DNA of 64,000 nt from Blastobasis lacticolella (taxonomy: Eukaryota; Arthropoda; Insecta; Lepidoptera; Blastobasidae): contig LR990053.1 of NCBI GenBank assembly GCA_905147135.1, positions 18,639,115 through 18,703,114 of the forward strand. The letters are read 5' to 3'. The position numbers and the translations under genes are program-made. The notes beneath the pieces are model-generated. The model saw only the letters and a program-made list of their open reading frames with translations, did not search any database and was not told the origin of the DNA. This document shows positions 1 to 13,838 of the stretch, piece by piece. The first letter of the stretch is position 1, and each line of letters opens with the position of its first letter.

Positions 1-3000
1 GAAGTTAGACCTCAATCATGAAACTAACCAAGTCTAGTGTTCAGCAATCCTGCGGTTTATAGCCACGGACTCGTTATTAGCGTAATGGCGGGGAGCCAAA
101 TTGGCGCCAACTCACCGCGTCCCAGCGCCATTTTGATTTGTTTTTCATTTTATTGTTCACTCGGTTCGGCTGATTAGGGATGCTGGCGGCATGCAGAGCT
201 GGATGGCGTGGACGTGTAGCAGCGGTGCCTCGAACATGGTTCTCAGGAATAAAACAGAGCATTAATCAGAGAGCTCAACTTAGTGAAAGTTTTATATACT
301 TCACCAGTATTAAATAAGAAATACCTCGTGAGTTTATTCTTCTGTCATCATAGTTTTCTCTAAGTTTTCAGGCTTTGTTAGTTATTTTATAGGAAACGAT
401 AATATTTCTATCATAGTTTCATACTCAAGGACAAATTATTATATCATTAATGTAACCTTTTTAAATAATAATTTATATGCTGTAAAACTGTTGTTATACG
501 CAGTTCAATTCTCCCTCATTCTGCGATCGGCAAATATGAATAAAGAAAATACTAAATCGCAGACACACAATATACTTACTCCACCTGCCGCTTGTCTGAG
601 CAAATGACAATGACACTGGGAGTACTGGAGCTAATGCCCCTTGCGACGTGCGACCGCAAAAACGCGCCGTAGATCAGTGGCCGGCGCAGGCGCGCGCTAA
701 TCGCGGGCATACGTCACGGCGCCGCGCGCCGGCCCGCCCACGGCTGCCAGGGAACGCTTTGGGACTTAGGTATTGATACGGTGGTGACAGTAATACGGCA
801 GTAGTGAAGTGTGTAGTTGCTACAGACAAAACTGCGATGCGCACATCGCAAAGACTCGTCACTGCGCCGAACGTTAATGCGACAAAAGGTACTATCCTGG
901 GTTCCCACTGTTTACCAAGTTTCTACGGGTATTTCTTCATAGGCAATAGCTTACCCGTTCTTCAAATTCGCCAGAAACCTCTCCACTTTGCCAAAGGTAA
1001 TCGGGTTTATCATTTCATGGCTTACAAGAAGCTGTGGTGAATGTGGTTACAACATCCACCGCAAGTGGTGGTGGCACGTACATATTGGCCTTGTTAGACA
1101 GTCGGTACGGTCGGACAGCGGTAGATTTGTAGATGGCCTTCTGCCACTGCCGCAAGATAGTGCTGACCATGACCAAGGCGGAGGTCAGTAAGGTTCTAAG
1201 AATTTTATCTTCCTTACTATTTGCCGGAGCCAAATCCTCCAGGAATCCAGCCAAACGCCTCGCTCAAATGGCCCACATGGCCGTTGAAATCGCACCAACC
1301 ACGATCTATTCGGACTATGATATACGCAAGGTATCGTCAAAGCTTCCAGAAGGTAGCTTACTTGGTGTCTGCGCAACCGGACTGAGATGCCGTTTGAAGA
1401 AGTTTGCTAATCCAAATACATTTAATAAGTTGGCCGACTATTACTCGTTAACTTGAAGAGTCCACTTCGCTCTGATAGTTTTCCTGTTAACTTCGTTATA
1501 CAAGTACATTATTATTTTGAATACTTACACGTATCCATCTATGTTTAGCTGTTAGAGGTGGGGGCGGGCGGTCGGGTGGAAATAATAAGCAATTCAAAGA
1601 CCCTTTAACCCTCACTGTTCACAATTTCAATAGCACTGTAACTACCAGGTTAGTGTACCAAAAATATAATTTAGAGCGACGCCGTTTTATTTTTTCCATT
1701 TATCTTAGTAAACCCTTTCAATGGACACCCATATCATCCATTGGCCCGCTAGGTCCGTAGGGACTCGGTCATATTGGATTTAGAATGATATAATGATATC
1801 GAAAGCTAGCTAGCTAGGTTAGCTAATGAGCTAACCACGCAATGTTTTCAAAAAAAACGTCATGAAATGTTTTATCACAATCAGTTCATTTTAGCTGAGT
1901 TGCAAATTTGACCCACATAACTAACTAACTTACACGGCAAATTTATTTAACGCTTTGTATATAAAATCACTTTAAATAATTTTCGAAAAATATGATATAT
2001 AAGGGGTAACGGCTTAAGCTTAATTCTACAAGGGACAACAATAAAAACAATTAATTATTTCTGGATATTTCTCTTCTGAGTTCTTTTCAAGGTTTATCCG
2101 ACGTTACGTAGTGCTCGAAGAATCCCAATTCGAACTCGCATTTAAGAGTGACGCTACCACCGCTATTCCGTCACATCAAAACTCATACACACATCTTTAT
2201 TAAATTACTCAATATGATTATGCCAATCCATTGCAAATAAATATGACACTAATAGGTTATTATTGAATTTTCCCTATTTGTCATTTTCCGGGAAAAGCGC
2301 TCAAAGGCCTCTTTTGCGGCGCGGGACGGAGCGTCAGTACCTACTTAGATACTCGCACTAATAACAATATTTAGAAACGTTACAAAAGTATTCAATGCTG
2401 GGCTGAAATCTCAAAACTCGTGTAAAACTAATAAATATTTGTATAGTCAATCAGCTTCTTGAATTACGACTTGTACTGTTATTTGATAGATGAATTAGAA
2501 ATTTCACAGAGAGAAAATTGTGATTTATCATTTACGTCTCTATTTGAAATTGAAGCACAAATTCCATCTCAATATCATTATTTTCTACTAAAAAATAAAC
2601 AACAAAGCAATCTCGTGTCTAACTAGACACGCGATATCAAGATTGAGAACTACAAAAACAGTCCCCGCGAGGCGAGCGCGCCCGCGCCGCCGCAATACCG
2701 GATCGCAACCTTGCCCAGGTGGATGAAACATCGCATTTGGCACGAGCTACTTTAATTAGAGCCGGTTTAGATTAAGCTGGATATGAGCTGGCGTCGCAGG
2801 AGCTGTACAGTCGCGCCAATAAATTGGATCGGACTGCGCCCGCGGCGGCGCCACGGCACCACGGCGCGTTAACGGCTAAGTCCTAGAGACGGATGCGGCA
2901 CTTTAATCAACGACTTAGCAGTTATTTCGCGCAGTCCGCCGCCCGGCAGATAGCTTAGTGTCGCTGAAATTAGCTGGGGACCTAGCCGGGAAGTTTGCCC

Positions 3001-4490
3001 GCAATTGCTGCCTCGCAGCGGAATTTATGTTTGTCAGCGGCGACGGCGGGCTTTGTACTGCGGCGGCGCGCTGCGATCGGACCCCGGTCAGAGATAACGC
3101 GGCTGCCGGTCGGGCTGGCTATAGGTACTTGTACTGGATTTTTCAAGAAAAATAGATAAACACATTCTCCTGTGGAAATTATATATTTAACAGTTAAAAT
3201 CAATAAGAGACAGGCGAGCAAGGGCGGCCTTATCGCTACAAGTGTAGTGACGAAGTATGTTACATCAAACCTCACATAACTAAAGTCAAAGTCCGAGTAC
3301 GAAAACCTATATAAATTAGAAAAGCCAGATCATGCCCAACGGTTATACAGTCCTAGTACATAGATACATATATACACACCAGCACGCTTTTTTGACATTG
3401 TTATCCTTTCCATCGCCAACAGTACAATCGTCAATCGTCGTACAGTGCCAAGTTCAGCTAGCAGGAAGTAAGTAAAAAACGAACTACGTGCAACCAATTT
3501 AGAAAAAAAAAACTAAGTAAAACACAAGTTTCTAGTAACGTCTACGCCAAATGATCTTAGTCGTGGCAGGATCAGAAAGTTCACCATGGATTTCGTAAGA
3601 GTACACCGAAATTTACAGTTATTTAAGAATTATTTTGGACAAGCGTCTGCCATATTTAGTTGAAAAATTTCGAGTCTTATTTGATGCGACCAATTTTGGT
3701 CCAGACACTTGTAGTTTTAGTTCTTCACAGATAGTTTGTGCAAGGCCAACAGTATGCTGGCGTTATTACTAATTCACCTCTTAGATCAGAGGCTGGATGG
3801 AATCTGCTCAACACTTCCGCCACACATGCTAACGAAGGATCGAGTCTTTTTTTAAAGTCAAACGAATTGGTACAGAAGAAGATGCACGCCAGTACCCGTA
3901 GTCAACCGGCCAGTACCCGAAGAAGACGATATTAATTTTCGGGCATTCTCGTGTTTGGTAGCCAGGGATATCATATTTGAGTACATGATAAAGAATAGGA
4001 TCCAGCAGTTATCTAGAATTAGAGGAACACAAAAAAATTCAAATCTTTGCCATCTCCGCCGTCTATGAAATGTCTCGACTCGACTTGACTTTTAAAAATC
4101 CCCCCCGAGAAATTGCAGCAGCCAGGAGCTCGTTACGCCATAAAACCAAGGAGATACAGACGTATGAATTCAAACACACACCCCAATTCCCTTGTTTTTA
4201 TATCGAAAACCAATATTACTTTTACCAATTAGGTATATACATAACGGGAGATCATTCTACCAAACAGAAATGCTCCAGGCGAAATCAAAATCATTTGTGG
4301 AACGTAGTTCTATCCACGTATTTATATTAGATAATCACTCATTTTCCAGGAAAAAAAGATGGGCCACAAGGGAAAACCCAAGGAAAGAATAACACATATC
4401 CCAGAAATACAATTACATTAAGTACATATAAAATTAAAAATAAATGTTTCAACGAGCTGAACGGTTGTTTGAGAACAATATTATAGTAAT
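1..4490. other. AT-rich non-coding DNA with GC islands
   Basis: No coding region can be supported here apart from one weak open frame at 1133-1456. The DNA is AT-rich, with short GC-rich islands near 660-750 and 2640-3110 that contain no long open frame. Short A/T runs and degenerate repeats occur but none is recognisable as a full element. Confidence 0.6.
1133..1456 (+). CDS. Uncharacterised 107-residue open frame, doubtful gene
   Basis: An ATG opens a 107-residue frame immediately after an in-frame TAG. The composition is not obviously random: it has few rare residues, an Ala/Lys-rich middle and a C-terminal part rich in Lys, Asn and Leu. I recognise no domain, signal peptide or membrane segment. 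No splice partner or neighbouring gene supports it, and an isolated 324-bp frame is expected by chance in 43 kb of non-coding DNA. It could be an exon fragment of a host gene or a worn transposon piece. Confidence 0.15.
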   Translation: MAFCHCRKIVLTMTKAEVSKVLRILSSLLFAGAKSSRNPAKRLAQMAHMAVEIAPTTIYSDYDIRKVSSKLPEGSLLGVCATGLRCRLKKFANPNTFNKLADYYSLT

Positions 4491-4652
4491 CTGGGGACCA
4501 GTTTTTGAACCGCTCACATCCACGCGAGCGCTCACCGCCTAATGCCTGTCTTTTCTATATCTAGCAACTTAGCACGAGTATAAAAGAGATAGGTAGCACA
4601 AGCAAGCGCTCGCGTGGATGCGAGCGATTCAAAACGAAGGCCTCTGGGCCAC
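4491..4652. mobile_element. MITE-like foldback element
   Basis: A long imperfect inverted repeat. The left arm, 4501-4532, reads GTTTTTGAACCGCTCACATC and continues. The right arm, 4604-4635, is its reverse complement with two substitutions and one length difference over about 31 bp. The outer ends (CTGGGGACCAG on the left, the complement of CTCTGGGCCACG on the right) extend the symmetry. About 70 bp of weaker internal symmetry lies between the arms. There is no coding capacity. This fits a small non-autonomous DNA transposon. I could not define a target-site duplication, so the exact ends are uncertain. Confidence 0.6.
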
Positions 4653-7600
4653 GATTCCGACATCAATAAAGACTAAGAATAACAATATAAGAATCCGGCA
4701 AATAACTAGTTTCGTTTTCTAATATTACCATATTAGCCAGTCACTATTTTCTAGCGAAAATTCGCACTATCTCCAATACGATTACCTGACAATAACTATT
4801 CGACTAAGGTAATGGAACTGCATTATGCCTAGGATAAAACGAAAATAGCAAACAAAGCAAAACCTAAAGCCACATAATTAGTGCGGCCGCCGTTTCTGGA
4901 TACCGTACTGTTTGGCTTTCCAAACTACTACGATGCGAACTTGCTTATTTTGTATTTAAACAGGCTTGAATTTATTTTATGCTTAAAACAGCAACCCCGG
5001 CCTGGAAAGGTACTCGTATAAACGGTCTTCCTATTTCAGACAATTTTACATAATTGGCATCTTATTATAAGATCACTGAAAATAATGAAAATGTTGGTAC
5101 GGTATTATTTAACATGGTATTTACGACGTCGACAAAAATATTTTAGGATAACAAAGAAATAGAACAGAAATGATCGCGTACTCTGCGATTCCAAAGGTGC
5201 TTTAGCCCAGGCACCTACACTTGCTTTGAGGGTTGAGCACCCGAGTAAGATTCGATTCTGTGTGGTGGTGACGCATTCAAGGTAAGTGCACTTACCATTT
5301 TGTCAGCACTACACATATTTGAGAGTTTAGACGACTTTCATTTGAAAATAGACTCGTCTAGTTAAAGTAAACTATATGGTGCCAGGGACAGTAGACTATG
5401 CCACCACCAGTGCGGGCCACTTTGGGTCTCTACATGGTAATGATTTAGACTTAGCTTTTCGTGGCCCACCGGTTATCAACGGTACTACAAACATAAAGTA
5501 CCTATGGCTATATCTCGGCTAGAAATTTATTTCGTTAAACTACACATCAGCTTAGGCGTCCAAAGCGCCGAAACATAAAAACGTTTTTAAAGAAAATAAT
5601 TGAATGATTGAATGGGGAAAACCAGGAAAAAGTACGAAGACCCCTACGGAAAAGAGGCGATGAATGTAAGTAGAGGGAAAAATGTTCAAAAATTTGCTCG
5701 TGAAACTTCTCCCTGGGTCAAGCAATGAGGCCTTACGATAAAACTTATCCATCCGAGCGAACCCTTGAAAGGCTTCACGTGGCCGTCCCAGGACAAAGCA
5801 AATCCCACGGCTGTCCGAGTGGCGAGTGGGGTCCCGCGGGCCTCGCCGTGAGGCCTCGCCGTGAGGCCCGGCCGTCAGCCCTCACGGCGGTGCGTAAACA
5901 AGTTCCTAAGTTAACCGTACGCCCGTCGGGACATCACGCGCCAACACTGACCGCTGAGATGAAATGTTGTTTACCTGCTCGGTTAAGATGTATTTCAGTT
6001 ATTTTGTTTGCTCATTTTCAAGTGTAAGAGAGACAGCATCACGATTGAAATGCTTTTAGTTCGAGGCTACGTTGATTTTGTTTAATACAACAGTTATTTT
6101 ATTTATTTAACTGTTTATTGTACACAATGATAGCATCTGTGATCAGGTGTGATCCAGTCTGGTCTGTGACAGCAGCGCAAAACCGAGCCCTGGGGAGCTG
6201 GTATGACGACACCACCTTTAGCAATCAACACCCATACAAAAAGAATGAATCCATACAAATACATTGTACTAATTCGTAATTTATATAAATATGAGAGATC
6301 ACTTTGAAATGCAATGTTATCTACTATGATTTAGTAGAAACATGTAGGTAACATGTGTCTACATACTATTAATTAAATGCGGGTTTACTTTTACTGGTAC
6401 TATAAATAATATTTCACTGCAATAAAATAACATTACTGCAATTTTATTCTCGTATAATAGAGTGTGTCTCCCATAATAGAGCCCCATATCAAATTAAGAG
6501 TGCTCCGCCGGTGCGGTTACCCCGGAACAAATTACACAAACATCACAGCATTCCGTCTAAAATTAAAATTCACAAAATGAATTCCGAAACGAATTTACTA
6601 AGACAATTTTAATTAAGTTCCTGAGAGCTCATTACGGTGAGTAGCGACACTGGCCCCGGTAAAAAATATAAAAGTACTACAACTTTCTTTATTTATTTAA
6701 GAAAAGATTCCTTATTTAAGGATAGCTCCTACTCTCTATCTATTAAAATAAGCGTATACGGTTTACTTTTCAACATAGAGTTACAGTTTTTTTTTTGCAG
6801 AAATACTTGTAATTGTTTTCTTACATTGGTTTTAATTTAGAGCAGTAGCAAAAATGACCTATTTTATCGAGATCGCATGCGGTTGACAGCATGTCAAAAG
6901 AAAATGTTGACTATCATAACGAAAATCTACGAAAACTCTCAAATGGTATTGACGGACGGGGCTTCTGCACGGAATGGTTGGTACTTATCTAATCTACTTA
7001 CGTACGTACTGAGCTGGAGAACACACACAACCCTTCATTAGGGCGCGCGGGGGGCGCGGGGCGCGGGGCGCGGGGGGCCGGCCCGTGCCCTCCCGTGCGT
7101 GAAGGACCACTTAGTTACAAGCATAGTGCGCCACTCTATTGGTTTATCGAGGGAAATTACGATGCCCCAACAAAAGGCCCCCGTTCGGGGCTCCCGGCAC
7201 CGAAAGGGTTATGTTAACAATGGAAAAGAGTGGTCGGCGGCACGGTCCGAGTTACGGTAATTACCGCGGTACGGGTTCGGTCAGTTCAATCTGTAGTGTC
7301 GCGTGTGTTGCCTACAAACGGTTGTCTGGCGTCGCTCGCGGCGGTTTTCATTAAGCTGCATTATATTACGTGCTTTGGATATACTTGCAAACACCAAAAG
7401 TAACTGATTAGATCTAAAATTGATTATCCCAATTCCTTAATGGCTAAACGATAAAAACATACAAAATTATAAACGTATGCTGACTTTTCCCGTAGTGGTA
7501 GGCAGAGACGAATTTGTTCCACTCTCTACGATTCTGACAAATGCACATTCATCAACCTTGTAATATTTGCTCTCGATTTAGGAAATTCTTGACCTAACCT

Positions 7601-8257
7601 TTGATAATTCTAATTAAACTTAAAGTTACGTAGTAAGTCTTCTTCTAAAGGTGCTGTAGTATTTATTTGTAGAGTATATGAGTTAAATCAGTGAACATTA
7701 ACCGGCAAACGAGCAGTGGCATTGTCGTACCGTGAAACCTACGTAACAAAGTCCCCTCTTTAAACCTAAACTCCCAAGCCCGTCATTTTCATTTGGCGAC
7801 ATAGGCGCCCATTAAAACGTGACTACGTATGTGTCAAAGAATATTCGGAGGCAACAAAAAGAGGCAGCAAAAGTAGAGGCTGCAGCCTGATTGACCTGCG
7901 GGGCGGGGCTTTTAACTAGTGCTGAAAGAGTGAAAGAGCGCTGCGGCGCGGCGCGGCGGCGCAGGGCTGCCGCGGCCGGCAGGGCGTTGGCATATACACG
8001 GATTTTTATATTTAATGTTTGTTGTGCAGATTTTGGTTTGAAGAAGAGTTTGACTATTTAAATACTATTAGCTACGATTGTAATGTATATGCCTAAATTT
8101 CACATCTGTGCTTTTCGGTGTCAAAACGACTGTATTCGTTTAGAAAAATGTATCGTTCCCAAACAGAATTTGATGAGTAAAGTTTAAAATTCAATACGAA
8201 TTGGGGCGACTGAATATGTAACCATGATCGAATCTAGTCTGATTCCCCTGTAAACAG
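4653..8257. other. Non-coding DNA, GC islands, possible LINE tail
   Basis: No supportable gene. A 12-bp direct repeat of GGCCTCGCCGTGA type sits at about 5839-5868 inside a GC-rich island (5800-5940). At 6090-6235 an (ATTT)-rich edge next to a sequence reading, on the minus strand, into AAATAAATA resembles a truncated retroposon tail, but I cannot name it. GC-rich patches at 7040-7100 and 7880-7985 include runs of GGGGCGC. Confidence 0.5.
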
Positions 8258-8360
8258 CGTCAAGGAGGTCAGATGGTAGTCGCTCCACTGTAATAACCAG
8301 ATCTGCCAAATTCTGGATCATTGTCAAGCCGGACCCCGGGCCCTGATGGGCGAGAGTACA
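8258..8360 (+). repeat. Dispersed lepidopteran-type repeat, GGAGGTCAGATGG family
   Basis: The stretch beginning GTCAAGGAGGTCAGATGGTA and containing AGTCGCTCC and, later, AAGCCGGACCCCGGGCCCTG resembles a short dispersed repeat I know from many lepidopteran genomes, probably the 3' end of a LINE. It is about 100 bp and has no coding content. The assignment rests on remembered similarity only. A related scrap may lie at about 8995-9025. Confidence 0.45.
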
Positions 8361-10796
8361 ACCGGGACGTCTTTTTACTATTTATTTATAAGTAATTAAG
8401 CACTCTAGCCTTGGAGAAGTCCAGATTGTACTGTTCAAGTAACTCATCTAGACACAAAGCGTTTGATCCCATCTTGATTCGAATGTGTTATTACACATTA
8501 GAATGGTCGAGCAATTCGTGCGGATAGCTGGTATAAGTATCTACGACGTAAGGTAATATTGTGTTCCCCGAACAGTACAACTGTACAGTAGGACAGTGTA
8601 CAGGCTGTAACTAGACTGGCACGCTCCATCTTCGGCCGTATCGTCGCTTTCCTAAATTCGCTTAAATGCGGTCCACTGCCTGCCTAGTAAGTAATAAAAC
8701 AAATTCGTAAAGGGAAAACGCCAACCCTGTACGCACCGGCGACAGCAATCCGGCATGCTTTTAGCGAGGCCGCGTCGCCGGCGGCGCTCCCGCGCAGAAG
8801 TCGCATCGCGCGAACGGCCGCAGATACGGAGATATGTTCAAAATGATACGAGAATAAAATGGGAATGTAATGTCGACATGTTATAATGCTGTAGCTGTTG
8901 GAGTATGGCCTACAATTTCAGAAAATCAGCTTTTCTTTGTGTCATTTTTCTATGGGTTTTGAGCAGTAAAAGTCTTTTTAGTTTTATAGTATTAGAGGTG
9001 AGATGGCAGTCCTGGCTAGACTCATTATAAAAACAACTTTTTTAGTAGTAGAAACCTCGCGCGAGGATAGAAGTGCGCCACTTCCTCATTTATTTCTAAA
9101 CTTGCAAAGTGACATTCCGATTTATGATTTTCATACAAATTACATCATACATGCCAAAGGTCTTTCAGCTTAGTACCTACTGACACAGACAATGCACCTG
9201 CGTTTCTGCATTTATGGGTGACAGTGACAGGTTTGCATTATATGAGCACTGTACTAACCGTCAAGGCAGGGTGCTTCCTACATTAGTCTTCATGTGAATC
9301 ATCCGTAGCACCGCGCGCAATGTCTCCCAGACCTCCCCGGCTTTGTCTTGCGACTGTCGGGGGCGGACAGAAAAATTATAGGCGACTACGTGGTCTGCAT
9401 CGTCTGCGCAAAGATGTATCGTTACGCCGTATGGGGACAAATTCAGACCACAATATATGCGATATGTGCACGTGACCTGTTTATATGCTATTCCTTCCTA
9501 AGTGCAAAAATTTCTAAGGCTGGATATTAAATGTTTCACATAAAAAACCCTTTGACGTAAAACATTCTCAACGAATTTTAATGAAAATGTTCAGTGTTGT
9601 TGTTTATAACCCAAACTAACGCACAGTGTGTTTTGAGGAATTGTATGCGAAAGACATCACGGGCAAAAGCTAGATTACATTAAGACAGATAGCAATCAAT
9701 ATAACAGTGTTTTCGATCGAATCAATGCGAAGAGAATGCACCACAAAGAGTGAACAGGAGATAGAATGACGGTTTAGTGTAGAAATTGCACCTGTTGTAC
9801 TTTGCATGAAGGATTGACTGTAGATATTTTTAAATGGTGCACCTAGCGTTAAGTTTTAGCACTGTCATTATTTTAAACTACTCTTCTATCCTGACTGACC
9901 CCCTGAGCTTAACAAAGTCCTGACACGTATAAAATCAACCCAATAAAGATAGGTAAATATAAATCAATATACGAATATAAATAAAAAGAATGGGAAGTCC
10001 AGCAGGTCCTTACCGCCCGGAGGCCCGAGAAATGCTCCCAACAGTGTCCGAAGCCGTATTTCAGATAGCTATTGCACATGTTGCTGCGGACGTGACTTGA
10101 CGCGTACCTGGGAGGATTCAACACGGTGCACGCGTAAATATGTTTAATTAAAAGAAACCGTCAGCTGTATTATTCGAAACTGAAATCAAACGTCCGTTGA
10201 ACCCAAATTGTGGCGAACTGTGTAGTGCTGTGTCATTGTCGGTAATCACAAAGATGAATTCTCCCACGTTTTTAGTTGTGGAATGTGTCTCTAGACTGAG
10301 ACGGATTTTCAAGACGGCATGTTTATACGAGGTTGGCAACACGTAATGGGCACTTATTTGCTAGCCGACTTAGCAGTACGTAGATACAGCTGGGCATCGA
10401 AATATACCTACACAATTTCTATAGATAGCTGTATAATTTTTGATTTAACCCATTATAATTTATTTATTTATTATAATTACGAACTCGTATAATTATGGAT
10501 ATGATCAAGTGCTCGTGTTATTGTGTCGAGAAACGGAACTTGACGATGCAGCCACCTCGTGCTTGGTGGGCGCTGTACCTCTATACTGGCTGTCTGTTCC
10601 GGCCGGTTGCGACGTCAGGACTCTTCCAGACTCTCGATCGGATCAACGAAGAGTAAACAAGTTTGGAAACTGTCATCATCACGTTTCATGTGTAAAACAA
10701 GTATGGCTCAAACTAATCTAGTCTTCTAAATTAACCAAGACAACCTTTAATAATAGTCCCGAAATGTGAACTAACAGTACTTTCAATATAACCAGA
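8361..10796. other. Non-coding DNA
   Basis: No gene or element recognised. There is a GC-rich patch at 8740-8830. Short open frames (for example around 9348-9530 and 9909-10342) show no motif, and their composition matches translated AT-rich DNA. Confidence 0.5.
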
Positions 10797-11042
10797 TCAT
10801 TGAGTGGTTCAGTGGTCAACATGCCACGCAAGAGGTCCCGGGTTCGATTCCCGGCCGAGCCGAAATTGAAATGATGAATTTTAATTTCTGTTACGGGTCT
10901 GGGTGTTCTATGTATAATAAGTATGTATTTAAAAGTATATAAGTAGTTTATCAGTTATCTAGCACCCATAACACAAGCTTTGCTTACTTTGGGGCTAGAT
11001 GGCGCTGTGTGAATTTGTCCACGATTATTTATTTATTTATTG
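10797..11042 (+). mobile_element. tRNA-derived SINE
   Basis: The head carries RNA polymerase III promoter boxes: an A box around TGGTTCAGTGGTC (about 10805-10817) and a B box GGTTCGATTCC (about 10848-10858), followed by CCGGCCGAGCC. The body then runs through a sequence ending GGGGCTAGATGGCGCTGTGTG, which resembles RTE-type LINE 3' ends in Lepidoptera. It finishes in a short (ATTT)n tail at about 11026-11042. The bases before the A box do not pair with the CCGAGCC end, so this is a SINE and not a tRNA gene. It probably depends on RTE enzymes for movement. Confidence 0.7.
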
Positions 11043-11139
11043 CAACGCTAACATGAAGATGCTTTATGTCAACTAAATCATCCTGATAAACCCCATTGAT
11101 GTCTTACTCTCTCAGAGAGTACTCCTGTTAAGACATATT

Positions 11140-11415
11140 TTAAATTGAAGTACCATGATACTCGTGCCCATACGTATGGCGGTTTAGAAACCATCTCATC
11201 GATAAAACTATTAACCATTCCCATTCTGTCCACACAACACGACCGCACACTAAACAAACTCGGCACTTAAACGCTATTCTTGCTTCTGATCGAACGAGCC
11301 CGGAGTGACAAGCCGGGCATTGCGCGCGTTTATCCCCCATTACGACTCCAGCACCACAAATAATACATTGCAGTCGGTGAAAATTTGAACTACAATTTTT
11401 TACATTCGTATTCTT
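11140..11415 (-). CDS. Small cysteine-rich open frame, possible zinc-binding relic
   Basis: A frame of about 90 codons is open between an upstream TAG (11416-11418) and its stop at 11140. It contains several Cys pairs in order: CIIC, CPAC followed by HSG, and CRVCLVCG. The spacing suggests a zinc ribbon or a transposase-tail zinc module, but I do not recognise the family. The only ATG is internal, at 11340, downstream of the first Cys pair. No intron or neighbour supports a host gene. It may be a transposon relic. Confidence 0.25.
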   Translation of the reverse strand, partial: KNTNVKNCSSNFHRLQCIICGAGVVMGDKRAQCPACHSGLVRSEARIAFKCRVCLVCGRVVWTEWEWLIVLSMRWFLNRHTYGHEYHGTSI

Positions 11416-12049
11416 CTACAAGAGAAAGGGCTCAATGACAGGAGCGCTACTCTCAAATGTTAGGCCAGTTGGTGCGACGATACACTGTTGCCAGTCGCCC
11501 TAAAGTCAAATCACGGAGACAATGTCGTGACCAGCGCGACCGCCAGCGCCGGGATACTGAACTCGTGCACTTAAACTGAGCTCCGCAAATAGCCTTCTGT
11601 CTGTACTGTTAAACCTTTATTTATTGTCCATTACGAACGTTTACTTTGCTTGTGCATGCGTAAGTTTAATTTAAATTAAGATGTTAATTATTTTCTTGGA
11701 CGGTGTTATTTTAAGTTATGAAACCGTATAATTATCATTCAATACGCTGTATTAGACAAGCGTTTGTATTAGTGGCCGTTTTATGAGGAGTCTTATTTTC
11801 AAATTCAACTGAGCGTTGGAAGCTTTCACGTTGGGCTGATTAGAAGAACTGAGCGTATCGTGTATGACCGATGACTGTAGTTAGCGTCTGCTATGCGATT
11901 GTTTAAAACCGATCAGACCGAGCTGACCAAGGTTTATCTGTTGATTGAGTTCATTAATAGTATTTATAGAGCTCGTTAGTAGTATTTCCTCTCCTTAGAA
12001 AATATATTTTTAAGCATTTTCAACTGAACCAGTGCAGTCGTAAGACATT

Positions 12050-12262
12050 TTTTAGGGTTCCGTAGTAAACCAAGAAAGCCTTACAGTCTCGCCATGTCCG
12101 TCCGCGGCTTATCTTAAAAACTATTAGTACTAGAAAGCTGAAATTTAGTATGGTTATCCCTATTATTCACGCCCACGAAGTTGTTAAATATAATCTTTTG
12201 AAAGTACCCTTTTTGGGTACCTCTCCTACAAGTGATAAAAAAAAATTATCGTTTAGTCCATT
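12050..12262 (+). repeat. Dispersed repeat, TTTAGGGTTCCGTAG family
   Basis: The segment starts TTTTTTAGGGTTCCGTAG, continues with CTCGCCATGTCCGTCCG, then CTAGAAAGCTGAAATTTAG, and ends near GGGTACCTCTCCTACAAGTG. This block order is a very common dispersed repeat in lepidopteran genomes as I remember them. It carries no coding sequence. I do not know with confidence which transposon class it belongs to. Confidence 0.5.
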
Positions 12263-13838
12263 GTGTGGGATGTTGTTGAATAGGTATTTTGTATTATAGG
12301 ATATATATTCATGCAGCATCGGATTTGTGCTTTATATAACTTAAGCATCTGCGTAGAAGTCAACTGTCAAGACGACACCAAGTTTCTTCAGCCTTTGAAC
12401 CTTGTCTGAGAAAACCGCCGAGATGTGTCATACAAATCACTTCACATGCTCAGCTCTTAACTGACAGTCGTTTGTGAAGAGCATCCCGTCCAAATAAATA
12501 ATTACAGATTCACAATCACATTCAGAACTAAAAAGCTTCTCTTTAAACTTTAAAGTAAGAAACTAATACCACGTAAAACATTGGGCGGCGGCTTAAAAAA
12601 GCAGCCGCAAAAACACAATGGGACCGGGTAACATCTTAATCAGTGGCGTTTATTTGCCACGGGCCTCCCTCATTCTTTGCAGGCGCCCGAGACCGGTTAG
12701 CCGGGTCGGCCGCCCGGAGCCCCGGATTGTTTTATCCCGGTGCCCGGGTGGGGAAAGGCGGCATTATCATAAAACGGCCGGCTCGCTATGCAAAAATGGA
12801 ATGCGAACACTGCAGCTGCAGTCTCGGCGCTAATGAAATAATATCAAACTTTAATGCGCAACAATTTCCATGAATACCGAGCAGGAGCGCCGTCGCCGCC
12901 GCGCGCCGGCTGCTCGGACTTTACGCGTTCGACGGACATAATCGGCTCATTGGAAACATATTATTTGTAGATTTTGTCTAAAAAGTCAAGAAACTTTGAG
13001 GATCATTAAATAATGAAGACGTCCGTCTGTATACAACGAAATAGTTGCTACTAGACTAGCTGGACGTCTTCCTTATTCAATCAGTGTTGAATATTCGTCG
13101 ATTTTAATCAAACCTTCCAAGTCGGTGTACGAAATTTGTTTTTAACTTTGACAGGGTACCGATTCTGGTGTGCAATGCAGTTGTTTTTATGTTGCAATGT
13201 AACTGTGATGTTACTTTAACTACGTCGAGGTTATCGAGTCAGTCCCAGCATCATCCCAGTTAGGTTGCAATTAAATCATTGTTAGACCTTTGACACGTTT
13301 TCGTTGACAGAATTGAAGGCAGTTTGATAACTAAGAAAGATGCAACTTAGTCATTTATTTATTTAACGGAGTAACAACAGCCATATAAAACCATAATGCA
13401 ACTAAAGTACCAGAAAACGAATTGTTGAAAAGTTCGAACTCATGAAAGTTGCAACTCAACATCTGTCATTTGAATAACAATCACACGTTTGACATGCGAT
13501 GCAATTGAAATGTTACTGCAACTGAGACGATTTCCGTACCAGAATCGAAGCCCAGGTATTTTAAGAACTGTTGCCACATTATGAGTATTTCCACACACAT
13601 GTTGAGAAACGTTTTATATCTAAACATGGAGTAAGGTAGCATTAGAAACCTTTATTCCTAAACCCTTATAAACATTTAGTAACATTTGTAAACATTATAC
13701 GAGCAAATACGAAAGTCGTCATACAATAAGAAAAAGTATCTAGTTTTTCGACTTCAGACATCGGTATGAGAACATTTTTGGAACTGCTGAATTTTTTTGT
13801 TACCTATATGCGTTTTCTCATAGTTATGTTCGGTTTTA
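12263..13838. other. Non-coding DNA with a GC island
   Basis: No gene supported. A GC-rich stretch at about 12690-12920 has two overlapping short open frames that reflect base composition only. An (ATTT)n edge occurs near 13354-13366. The remainder is AT-rich and featureless. Confidence 0.5.

Noticed and set aside
77..262. A 61-codon minus-strand frame
   Set aside because: No motif, no supporting context, and a length expected by chance.
10797..10865. A tRNA gene, because of the A and B boxes
   Set aside because: The bases before the A box do not pair with the CCGAGCC end, and the sequence runs on into a SINE body with an (ATTT)n tail.
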